This document shows positions 56,101 through 63,444 of a DNA stretch of 64,000 bases, in pieces. The stretch's first letter is position 1. Every line of letters starts with the position of its first letter. Both the position numbers and the translations under genes were made by a program. The stretch is from Streptomyces tirandamycinicus. Lineage in GTDB: Bacteria > Actinomycetota > Actinomycetes > Streptomycetales > Streptomycetaceae. The notes under the pieces were generated by a model. That model made no database searches, was not told the origin of the DNA, and worked only from the letters and a program-made list of their open reading frames with translations. Where the stretch lies: positions 5,281,001-5,345,000 of the forward strand of contig NZ_CP029188.1 in the NCBI RefSeq assembly GCF_003097515.1. The letters are read 5' to 3'.

Positions 56101-59100
56101 ATCTCCGACGTCCGGCTGTCCTACGACGGCAGTGCCTGGGGCGTCGCACCCACGCGAGGAGACGTCACCGCCACGCACCGCGTGACCGGATACGCATCTG
56201 GTGTCGCCCAACTGCAGACAGTGAGCACGGGTACTTTCGACGGTCTCGGTCGTCTCACTGACGTCTATGACACCAACGGCACACGCACCAAGCACACCGA
56301 GTACACACCCGCAGCAGGCGGACCGCTGACCGCGACCAAAGAGACCAACGCGCTTGGCCACACCGTCACCACCGAGATCATTCCTGACTGGGGCGTGAAC
56401 AAGGCCAGCATCGATCCCAACAACGGGCGCACCGAGATGGCCTACGACGCACTTGGCCGTCTCACCGATATCTGGCTGGCCGACCGCGCCGCCGACCAGG
56501 CGCCCAGCAACAAGTTCGAGTACAAGGTCCAGCGCGACAAGACATCCTGGGTCGCCACCAAGTCGCTCAACAACGACGGCAGCACCTATCAGACGTCGTA
56601 CGCCATCTACGATGCACTCCTGCGCCCTCGCCAGACCCAGGCGCCGGCAGTCGGTGGCGGGCGTGTCATCACGGAAACGAAGTACGACACCCGCGGCCTA
56701 GAGGTGGAAACGGCCGCCGACTACATCGACACCACCGCGCCCACCGGTGGCCTTGCCAATTTGCTGACCGCGGCCCCGGCCGGAACCCAGAAGATCTACG
56801 ACGGAGCAGGCAGGCCCACCACCGAGATCCTCCTTGCGCAGGGCAAGGAATTCTCCCGCACCACGACCATCTACGAAGGCAACGCCACGACCGTGGAGCC
56901 GCCAACGGGCGCCTCTGCAGTGCGGGAAGAGGTAGACAGCCGCGGCCGCCTGTCGGAGAAGCGGGAATACGACGGCAACAAGGCCAGCGGTGACTACACC
57001 AAGCTCACCTACTCCTACGACAAGTCCGACCAGTTCACGCAAGTCAAGGACAGCGACGGCAACACATGGAGCTACGAGTACGACTTCCTCGGCCGCAAGA
57101 TCGCAGCTAGTGATCCCGAGACCGGCACCACCAAGACCGAGTACAACAACCTCGACCAGATCAGCGTCACCGAAGACGCCCGCGGTAACGTCCTGAGCTA
57201 CACCTACGACCTCCTCGGACGTACGACGGGCAAACTCACCGGACGCATCCCTGTCGTCAACGGCAACCCCGTCATCGACGACTCCAAGTACCTGGCCCGC
57301 TGGTCCTACGACACCATCGCTAAGGGACAGCCCACCTCTGCCATCCGCTACGACGGCGGAAAGAATGGCAAGGTCTACGCAGTCACCAACGCCTCCTACG
57401 ACAAGCTCTACCGTGTGCTGAAGGAGCAGTACTCGATCAGCACCAGCGAAGGAGCAGTCGCCGGTACCGGCGTCTACACCATCACCAACGCCTACAACCT
57501 CGACGGCACCCTTCAGCAGCGCACCATTCCCGCGATGGGCGGCCTTGCCCAAGAAGTGCTCGTCTACGGCTACAACGCCCAGCGCATGCCCGAAACCCTG
57601 AAGGGCCTGACGGGCATCGTGCAGTCCACTGCCTACCTCCCGGCAGGCGAGAGGATCCGCACCACCCTCGGCGTCTCCTCAACCGCCAACTGGACTGAGA
57701 TCAACAACTCCTACCAGGACGGCACCAAGCGTCTTGCGCGCCAGACCGTCGTCTCGGAAACCCACAGCGGCACCGACGCCGACATCTATTACCGTTACGA
57801 CACAGCCGGCAACCCGATCGAAATCGATGACCGCTCCACCGCGGCGGGCGACAAGCAGTGCTTCACGTACGATGGCCACCGGCGCCTGAAGAGCGCCTGG
57901 ACTGCCACCACCGACTGCGCCACTGCGCCGACCACTGGCAATGTCGGCGGCGTCGCCCCGTACTGGCAGTCGTTCACCTACGACAGCGCCGGTAACCGCA
58001 AGACTGGCACGAACCACTTGGCATCCGGCGGCCCGGCGACCACCACCTACTCCTACGACCTCAAGAACGGCGACACGGCCCGTCCACACCTGCTGGCAAG
58101 CACCACAACTACACCCACTAGCCCGTCCAAGCCGAACACGAGCTACACCTACGACGCAGCGGGCAACACCACTACTCGCACGATCGGCGCCAAGACCCAG
58201 ACGCTGAACTGGGGACCGGAGAACAACCTCACCAAAGTCACCGAGGCTGACAACTCCGAGACGTCGTTCCTCAACGACGCCTCCGGCAACAGGCTCATCC
58301 GCCGAGACACCGCTGGTACGACCCTGTACCTGGGCGAGACCGAACTCCGCTTCGACAAGGTAACGAACAAGGTTCAAGCCACCAGGTACTACACCCACGG
58401 CGGACAGGTCGTGGCCATGCGCACACCTAACGCGCTCACCTGGCTGTGCACTGACCACAATGGCACTGCCAACCTGCAGATAGATGCCTCCACGCAGGCG
58501 ATTGCCCGGCGATACATGCAGCCCTTCGGTGAGACCCGTGGCGCCACACCGCCTAGCTGGGTCGGAGATAGGGGATTCGTCGGAGGAACCCAGGACCCGA
58601 CTGGTCTCACTCACCTTGGCGCCCGCGACTACGACCCCACCACCGGGCGCTTCATCAGCGCCGACCCCATCTCGGACTTGAAGGATCCGCAACAGATCAA
58701 CGGCTACGCCTACAGCAACAACAACCCGGTAACCTTCGCCGATCCCGACGGCAAGTTCCTCTTCGGTCTCATCCAACTGATCAAGGCCGTCATTCGATAC
58801 GTTACCGCTGTCATTCACACTTACTACCGGCAGCAGTCCAGCACGCGAGCCTCCAGGACGTCTTCACGCTCCGGGATCTCCCCCTGGGGCACCGGAAGTA
58901 GTAGCAGCACCGGAACGGACTGCAGCTCCACGTATCCGGCCTACAAGCCTGGATGCAACACAAATGTGGAGCCGGAAGACCCCAGGGCTCAGGGTGGTTG
59001 GGGGGACTTCCTCGGCGGCATAGGGCACAACTTCGCGGAGGCCGGCGAAGCACTCACAAAACTGAGCCCTTGGTGCTATATCGAAGACTGCAGTGGAGGA

Positions 59101-59652
59101 ACGAAGCAGTACGACGACTTCGTCACCAGTAAAGGTGTCGATAAGGATACGAAAGCGTTCGATGCGGGTGATGCCGCGGCTGAAGCGGCAGGCTTCATCA
59201 CAGGCTTTGTTGGGCTTGTCAGGTCCCTCGCCAAGAAGCTGCTGAGCGGTGCCGTCAAGAAAGACTCTCCGTGGGACTTGCCGCCCAACAAGCGTGGATT
59301 CGCCATCGAGGGGCGACTCGGCGGGAATCTGCCGAACAATTTCCCAACGATCGACTACTGGGATGCCGCATCCGGAGTTGCAACCAGCATCAAGTCTATC
59401 GACACGTCCCTTAAGACCTATCAAACAGCATCCAAGCTCAAGGGGACTGCGAACAGCTATGTCAAAAAGATGGAGAACTTCGACGGTGCTTCGTACAGCG
59501 GAGTGACGGTGAACAAGTCGCAGATCAAGGTCCGCGGGCTGCAGATCGCTGTTCCGAAGTCGGCAACCGCTGAACAGATGAAGGTCCTCAATCAAGTGAA
59601 GGCTGACGCAGTGGCCAAGGGTGTGACCGTCACCATCCTCCAGATGGACTAG
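53107..59652 (+). CDS. Secreted RHS/YD-repeat polymorphic toxin with EC869-like nuclease C-terminus
   Basis: The 2,181-residue preprotein has a signal peptide (about 20-48, ending APAQSF), a basic linker, an SpvB-like domain (about 290-420), a long series of YD repeats (about 1030-1800, e.g. YDALGRLT, YDFLGRK, YDLLGRTTG) and the RHS core end (YDPTTGRFISADPI near 1843). After NPVTFADPDGK comes a variable tail. Its last 115 residues match the Zn-dependent DNase domain of CdiA-CT EC869: E2068, D2083, S2094 and K2096 keep the catalytic order, with D-S and S-K spacings of 11 and 2 as in EC869. The RHS shell should encapsulate and deliver this toxin. The probable immunity gene follows. Confidence 0.88.
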   Translation: MRRIHLSSTRSVLPSWSWSRASRRRVAAVALPVTTAIVTTLLGAAPAQSFDRDHSALAKAKFGKAEPFKARHKKLTDPTRQAATKTRERATKKVVWPTGGATSVAVPTKASTTARAADLPVTLAQPLPAKSIKGGKANRAPAPRQTAPAKAGVRILDRSTTAKLGIDGVVMTVGRADGKADPSELSVSLDYSGFAHAYSGNWASRLRVVQLPACALTTPAKADCRTTNPVPSTNNTADQTVTAQVTTPKTTQARSAFTVLAVSAGAASDQGGYEATPLSPSATWSGGGSNGDFTWSYPLDAVQAPAGPEPSLSLSYSTQSVDGRTSSTSAQPSWIGEGFDLPTSYIERSYGSCDDDGQDQKYDQCWKEDNASIVLNGKASALVKDKTTGTWHVQGDDAERVVRGTGAVNGDDGDAGTNGDVGEYWTVTGTDGTQYIFGKNRLPGWTTGKAETNSVWTVPVFGDDSGEPGYSSGTSFAGRAKNQAWRWNLDYAVDPHGNVMTYWYDKELNYYAKNASTGYGTEYVRGGYLKRIDYGQRTDTIFSTTQPAAARVKFIVKERCIPVSGGETCTSLTESNRNAWPDVPFDQICKKDTVCTDQPSPSFFSRKRLTDVTTQVYKGTGTGADTDYRDVNTWTLDHSFPDPGDGSNAGLWLKSIQHTGKSGTPITLPPVTFTGVQMPNRVDKIGDDVAPFIKWRVRTITSETGSVLTVNYSNPECVADSNIPAALDKNTKLCYPVKWIPPSNPTPGTNPQPRTDWFHKYVVKQIHESDPTGGAPLKQTDYTYHGGGAWAYDDQSPITQAKYRTWGTWRGFQKVTTTTGEAAGTPTKSVSLFYRGMHGDKQADGTTRNEAVTDSKGTAVTDAEQFAGQLREQITYNGTTGAEVSGTITTPWSRTTATATHAYGTVHAYMVRTGKEVKRTPIPGGGEITSTTTTTYDTKSGQPLIVETEGGGQKDCTRTEYATNDAAWMLTYPKRVEKVSVGCAATPIRTGDPKTTDVISDVRLSYDGSAWGVAPTRGDVTATHRVTGYASGVAQLQTVSTGTFDGLGRLTDVYDTNGTRTKHTEYTPAAGGPLTATKETNALGHTVTTEIIPDWGVNKASIDPNNGRTEMAYDALGRLTDIWLADRAADQAPSNKFEYKVQRDKTSWVATKSLNNDGSTYQTSYAIYDALLRPRQTQAPAVGGGRVITETKYDTRGLEVETAADYIDTTAPTGGLANLLTAAPAGTQKIYDGAGRPTTEILLAQGKEFSRTTTIYEGNATTVEPPTGASAVREEVDSRGRLSEKREYDGNKASGDYTKLTYSYDKSDQFTQVKDSDGNTWSYEYDFLGRKIAASDPETGTTKTEYNNLDQISVTEDARGNVLSYTYDLLGRTTGKLTGRIPVVNGNPVIDDSKYLARWSYDTIAKGQPTSAIRYDGGKNGKVYAVTNASYDKLYRVLKEQYSISTSEGAVAGTGVYTITNAYNLDGTLQQRTIPAMGGLAQEVLVYGYNAQRMPETLKGLTGIVQSTAYLPAGERIRTTLGVSSTANWTEINNSYQDGTKRLARQTVVSETHSGTDADIYYRYDTAGNPIEIDDRSTAAGDKQCFTYDGHRRLKSAWTATTDCATAPTTGNVGGVAPYWQSFTYDSAGNRKTGTNHLASGGPATTTYSYDLKNGDTARPHLLASTTTTPTSPSKPNTSYTYDAAGNTTTRTIGAKTQTLNWGPENNLTKVTEADNSETSFLNDASGNRLIRRDTAGTTLYLGETELRFDKVTNKVQATRYYTHGGQVVAMRTPNALTWLCTDHNGTANLQIDASTQAIARRYMQPFGETRGATPPSWVGDRGFVGGTQDPTGLTHLGARDYDPTTGRFISADPISDLKDPQQINGYAYSNNNPVTFADPDGKFLFGLIQLIKAVIRYVTAVIHTYYRQQSSTRASRTSSRSGISPWGTGSSSSTGTDCSSTYPAYKPGCNTNVEPEDPRAQGGWGDFLGGIGHNFAEAGEALTKLSPWCYIEDCSGGTKQYDDFVTSKGVDKDTKAFDAGDAAAEAAGFITGFVGLVRSLAKKLLSGAVKKDSPWDLPPNKRGFAIEGRLGGNLPNNFPTIDYWDAASGVATSIKSIDTSLKTYQTASKLKGTANSYVKKMENFDGASYSGVTVNKSQIKVRGLQIAVPKSATAEQMKVLNQVKADAVAKGVTVTILQMD

Positions 59653-59666
59653 ACCGGCTAGTATGC

Positions 59667-59693
59667 GGGGTGCCGACGATGCGTCGGCACCCC
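59667..59693 (+). terminator. Hairpin between toxin and immunity genes
   Basis: A 12-bp perfect inverted repeat with a three-base loop begins 15 bases after the toxin stop and ends 32 bases before the immunity start. It may lower or terminate read-through, or stabilise the immunity mRNA. Confidence 0.6.
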
Positions 59694-59725
59694 CTTCGGC
59701 GTTCGAACCTAGCGAGAGGTATTCG

Positions 59726-60127
59726 ATGTCCAGGATCTTGGATGATGTGCCGCAGATGTCGGAATGGATGGCAAACGCTCTCCGATCCTCTGGATACTCG
59801 GCTGACTACACCTTTGCCAGCCTTGCGGAGATTGATCGATTCATCGACGATAATTCCTCCCCGGGTGCTGCTCACCCCAACGGCTTGCTTGCGGAGGGGC
59901 TCGGGATGAAGCTCTTCGCGCTGGGGGCCTACGTTGGTGAAACCATCCGTCGTCGAGCGGGTGGAACCTGGCAAGCCAATGACGATGACCCAGAGGGGGA
60001 GATCAACGCTGCGCTTGTCATGCCGAATGGAAGTATGATCTGGCCGGTGCAGCGAATCTTGAAGCGATACACGGAAGGTCGTGAGGCGGGAATTTCTGCA
60101 TATGGGGCGGCTCTGGGTCTTGATTGA
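59726..60127 (+). CDS. Probable immunity protein of the RHS toxin
   Basis: The 133-residue cytoplasmic protein (MSRILDDVPQMSEWMANALRSSG...) has a helical front and a LGAYVGETIRRRAGGTW core, followed by NAALVMPNGSMIWPVQRILKRY, a pattern frequent in small proteins next to polymorphic toxins. It lies 73 bases after the toxin gene in the same direction, with lower GC than the core genome. The ATG at 59726 has GCGAGAGG upstream; the longer frame to 59663 covers the hairpin. Immunity is inferred from place and size, not from a recognised Imm family. Confidence 0.72.
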   Translation: MSRILDDVPQMSEWMANALRSSGYSADYTFASLAEIDRFIDDNSSPGAAHPNGLLAEGLGMKLFALGAYVGETIRRRAGGTWQANDDDPEGEINAALVMPNGSMIWPVQRILKRYTEGREAGISAYGAALGLD

Positions 60128-60350
60128 GTCCAAAGTGGAATTGCCGCGACGGTTGCACACCGCATAATGATTGGCTAGCGCAATGCTAGGTCCAAAATAG
60201 CGAAAAACTTCCGAAGTGGTGTGCAGTGCACGGCTCGGGATCGCCGAGCGTCATCCTCGGCGACTTCCGCCTGGAAGGGCGCGTCGCATTCTGGAACGTG
60301 TGACAAACCGCTGTGCGATCGAGTGGTTCTTCGCCTGCCTCGAGCAGCAG
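60128..60350. other. Low-GC gap after the immunity gene
   Basis: No supported gene. Short frames on both strands lack codon bias. The stretch may hold degraded insertion-sequence debris, but I cannot name it. Confidence 0.35.
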
Positions 60351-60381
60351 GGCTGGTTCCCAACCCCCATGGGAACCAGCC
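60351..60381 (-). terminator. Terminator of the minus-strand mobile-element genes
   Basis: GGCTGGTTCCCA and TGGGAACCAGCC form a 12-bp perfect stem with a seven-base loop, 22 bases beyond the stop of the frameshifted wHTH gene. Confidence 0.8.
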
Positions 60382-60402
60382 TGGATTGCTGTGGCCGGCG
60401 TG

Positions 60403-61260
60403 CTATCGGACGTCCTCCGGTACCGCCAGACGGTAAGTGCGCGGCCTGTCGTTCACCTGCTCGGCGATGCCTTGCCTAGTGAGAGTGGCCAGGGCGTTCG
60501 CGATCGCCCCCGAGGACTTCTCGATCACGCGGCTGATCCTGGTGGCGGTGAATGCCTCACTCGGATGCGCCTGCAGATGGTCGATGACCAACTGCCGCAG
60601 CCCTCCAGGGGCGAGCCGCTTCCTCTGGCCCGGCAGGATGATCGATTTCGCCAGGGCCGCCTGCCGTCCAGCGCGTGCTTGCGGGGCAGGGACACCTTCG
60701 TCGCCCGAGTCGTAGCCGGCGTCCTCGTCGGACGGGCGGTTCTCACGGTCGTCGTTACCCTCGCCGTGGTCGGCGTCCGCGAGCGGTGTGCCGTGCGGAA
60801 CCTTTGTGGTCGAGTCGGTGGTGGCATCCGTGCGGCCGTCATCCGGGGCTGGGCTGTCCGGTGTGGCCTCTTCGGCGGGGGGACCTTCTTGGGCCGAGCT
60901 GAAGCCGACAGGTTCCGGATCGTCTGAGACGGGGGATGCAGGCTTGCTGCCGAGAGGTTCCTGGTCACGGGAGTTGTCGCTGTGGGTGGGCGCGGCGTGC
61001 CAGCGGTCGGGGGTGCGGCGGGGGCCGTCGTGGCCGCCGGGGGTGCGTACGGCCAGACCTTGCTGCTCCAGGGCGGTGAGGGCCTTTCCGGCTGTGGAGC
61101 GGCCTACGCCTGCGGCGAGGGCGAGCTCGGCGACGGTGGCGTCTTCGGCGAGGCCGATCAGTTGGGTGTAGATCGCTGCGGGTGCGCCGGTGAGCCCGGC
61201 GTTTCGGGGTCGGGCACGGCGTGCAGGGGACGCGTGCCGTCGGTGGTGGTGTTGGACATG
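60403..61260 (-). pseudogene. wHTH (MarR-like) mobile-element protein gene with a one-base frameshift
   Basis: From the ATG at 61260 the frame reads MSNTTTDGTRPLHAVPDPE and then goes off course and stops at 61158. The next frame continues directly as NAGLTGAPAAIYTQLIGLAEDATVAELALAAGVGRSTAGKALTALEQQGL, a clear winged helix, then an acidic disordered part and a second HTH-like end (LRQLVIDHLQAHPSEAFTATRISRVIEKSSGAIANALATL). Adding one A to the GAAACG run at about 61201-61205 would join both parts to about 285 residues. No start codon serves the second frame. Either the gene is broken or the base is a sequencing error. Its family occurs beside Spd/DUF2637 genes in Streptomyces elements. Confidence 0.72.
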
Positions 61261-61627
61261 AGGGAACCTCGTTTCCGTGAGGTTGCTGGTGGTTGAGGTC
61301 CCCGGCCGGGGTGCCGACCCGCAATGCGGATCCGCAGGCGTTCGCCGGGCGCGTGCGCAGCGCGGTTCTCCCGGGCGGACATGGCCGTGGCGCGGGCGGG
61401 TGGACGGTGATCCGTGAGCCCGCTCGGTGCGTCGGCCACGACCATGGACGCTCGCGTGGTGCGGGAAGTCAAGCGGCCCGATCGCTTCCGGATCGGGCCA
61501 GCTCGCGAGGGCGTCACGGACGTCGGGCGTGTGGGACGTAGGGCGCTGCCTCGATCGGTGAGCGGGCGTCGGGAGATCCCCGTACACCCGATCGGATGGG
61601 GGCGGACCGGCGGTGAGCCAGAGCCGC
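61261..61627. other. Gap between the wHTH gene and the DUF2637 gene
   Basis: This 367-bp stretch has no supported gene. It contains a 9-bp hairpin (GGCCCGATC/GATCGGGCC, 61475-61499) that may end the upstream minus-strand transcript. Confidence 0.45.
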
Positions 61628-62509
61628 TCATCCGGCCGTGCGTGGTGGTTCGGGGTAGCGGGCGAGGAGTTGGTCACGGATCTGTCGGGCGCGCCGTGGT
61701 CCGATGCGCAGATCGGTGCGCAGCCTCCAGACGCTCACTGGTTTTCCAGTAGTGGCCCGGGTCGTGGCGTCCAGTGTGACAGCGCGCCGCCAGACGTCGG
61801 CGTCTGACGCGCTCTCACCGGCCGGTACGACAATGGGCACCAAGGGCCGGTTGTCGGGCGTGCTGTCGCCAGTGTGGGGGCTGTCGTGGTCGACGCCGGT
61901 GGCAGAGTGATCGGCTGGGGCGCGAGCGGGAACGGATCTGTCCTCCAAGGGCGGGGAGTTGAGCGCATGAGGATCGGCGGGTTCCGGATCGGTGGGGCGC
62001 ATGGCCGATCGGGTTGCGGCAGTGGTCGGCGGGGTGAGGTGCTCGACAGGATCGGCGGGGCCGATCCGTTCCAGGAGGTCGGTGACGGTCCTTCGATACG
62101 CGGCGATCGTTTCCGTCAGGGCGATCAGGAGTAGAGCTGGGGTCAGGTGCAGCAGGACGGCTGCCGGATCGGCGCGCCGCGGCCAGCCGATCTGTCCATC
62201 GGGCCACAGGCTCTCCCAGGAGTTCATGAGAGCGGCGGTGCATCCGGCGCCCCAGCGCAGTGTGGCCGACCAGGTCGGTGGCCGGATGCCCCAGGCGGCC
62301 AGGCGCGCGTCCACGTAGAGCACGCCGGCGAGCGCGGTGCCGATCATCGGGTCGAGGAGGATGGCGACGGGCAGGGGGACGTCGCGGCTGGTGGCGAAGC
62401 GGGTGACGTTGACCGTGGTGAAGACCAGGGCCAGGACCCCTACCGCGCACAGCACCCTGGTCATGGCTCGCAGCAGGCTGATGGCCTCGCGGGCGTCGAT
62501 CTGCTTCAC
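61628..62509 (-). CDS. DUF2637/Spd-like membrane protein of a conjugative element
   Basis: The 293-residue protein has four hydrophobic helices in its first 150 residues (MTRVLCAVGVLALVFTTVNV; LPVAILLDPMIGTALAGVLYV; WGAGCTAALMNSW; LLHLTPALLLIALTETI), the DUF2637 pattern found in spread proteins of Streptomyces plasmids and ICEs. The C-terminal 45 residues (GKPVSVWRLRTDLRIGPRRARQIRDQLLARYPEP) look like an HTH DNA-binding tail. The GTG at 62509 overlaps the NlpC/P60 stop by four bases, so the two are coupled. It probably aids intermycelial transfer. Confidence 0.82.
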   Translation of the reverse strand: MKQIDAREAISLLRAMTRVLCAVGVLALVFTTVNVTRFATSRDVPLPVAILLDPMIGTALAGVLYVDARLAAWGIRPPTWSATLRWGAGCTAALMNSWESLWPDGQIGWPRRADPAAVLLHLTPALLLIALTETIAAYRRTVTDLLERIGPADPVEHLTPPTTAATRSAMRPTDPEPADPHALNSPPLEDRSVPARAPADHSATGVDHDSPHTGDSTPDNRPLVPIVVPAGESASDADVWRRAVTLDATTRATTGKPVSVWRLRTDLRIGPRRARQIRDQLLARYPEPPRTAG

Positions 62510-63444
62510 CGGGTGCCACCGCCCGGCGATGCTGTCGGCCTTGTAGAGCCCTGGAAGGAGGGGGCGTTGGTGTTCGCGGGGCCTTCGCGTACGACCGCTC
62601 CGGGGCGTGGAGCGTCGATGGCCCTGCCGCCGCCGCTGTAGATGGAGACGTGGGTGATGTTGCGGGGGCTTGTGCCGAAGAACAGCAGGTCGCCTGGCGC
62701 CAGCCCAGTGCCCTTGGAAAGGCGAGGTCCGTGGTCGTACTGGGCTTGGGCGACGCGGGGGATGATGATTTCTGCGGCGCGATAGGCGGCCTGCGTGAGT
62801 CCGGAGCAGTCGAAGCCTCCCTCGGCGGGGCCGTCGCCGCCCCACACGTACGGGGTGCCGAGTTGGGCGCGTGCGAAGGCGACCGCCGTGGCGGCAGCGC
62901 CGGTGGGGGCGGGCGCTTCGGCCGCGTAGTCGGAGGCGATCTTCAGAACCTGGTCGACGTACGCCTCGCTGTGGTTGTAGTGCCAGATCGCGCGGCGCAG
63001 GCTGCGGCCATTCCGGGCGCCGTTGGCGCACAGCAGTCGGGCTGCGGCGTAGACGGCATCGACGGGGTCCCAGGGTGTGGGCGGCTTCACCCCGCCGGGC
63101 GGCACCGGGTGCGCGTACGCCTTGAACGTGGACGGCAAGAACTGCATCGGGCCCGCGGCGCCTGCCGAGGAGACCATGGTGGGGTGGCGGGCGTGATCGG
63201 TCTCGACCTTGCCGATCGCTGCCAGGATCGTCCAGGACAGGCCGGGGCATTCGGGGGCGGCGCGCTGGTAGAGGGCGAGCATGCGCGGCGGGATGTCGGC
63301 CACGGCGTGCTTGCTCGGGGCCGCCGGCACATTGCTGGGCATCGCGCTGCCAAGCAGCGCGGCGATGATGAGCGCGGCGAGCAGCGGCAGGGCGATGACC
63401 GTGCACCCGATGCCGCCGACGGCCTTGGTGAGCAGTGAGCTCAT
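62506..63444 (-). CDS. Bifunctional lytic transglycosylase and NlpC/P60 endopeptidase
   Basis: The 312-residue protein has an N-terminal membrane anchor (about 8-34), a lytic-transglycosylase-like domain (about 55-175: ILAAIGKVETDH; SSAGAAGPMQFLPSTF; AIWHYNHSEAYVDQV) with the catalytic Glu in KVETDH, and an NlpC/P60 domain (about 185-300) with GGFDCSGLTQAAY (catalytic Cys) and the GDLLFF and ITHVSIY (His) motifs. Such enzymes open peptidoglycan for conjugative transfer. The ATG at 63444 overlaps the upstream stop by four bases. Part of an ICE/plasmid operon. Confidence 0.9.
   Translation of the reverse strand: MSSLLTKAVGGIGCTVIALPLLAALIIAALLGSAMPSNVPAAPSKHAVADIPPRMLALYQRAAPECPGLSWTILAAIGKVETDHARHPTMVSSAGAAGPMQFLPSTFKAYAHPVPPGGVKPPTPWDPVDAVYAAARLLCANGARNGRSLRRAIWHYNHSEAYVDQVLKIASDYAAEAPAPTGAAATAVAFARAQLGTPYVWGGDGPAEGGFDCSGLTQAAYRAAEIIIPRVAQAQYDHGPRLSKGTGLAPGDLLFFGTSPRNITHVSIYSGGGRAIDAPRPGAVVREGPANTNAPSFQGSTRPTASPGGGTR

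Noticed and set aside
60216..60480. Short plus-strand ORFs after the immunity gene
   Set aside because: They overlap a convincing terminator hairpin and the end of the minus-strand wHTH gene, and show no codon bias.
61293..62000. Plus-strand ORFs opposite the DUF2637 gene
   Set aside because: They are shadows; the minus-strand frame has clear membrane helices and start-stop overlap with its neighbour.
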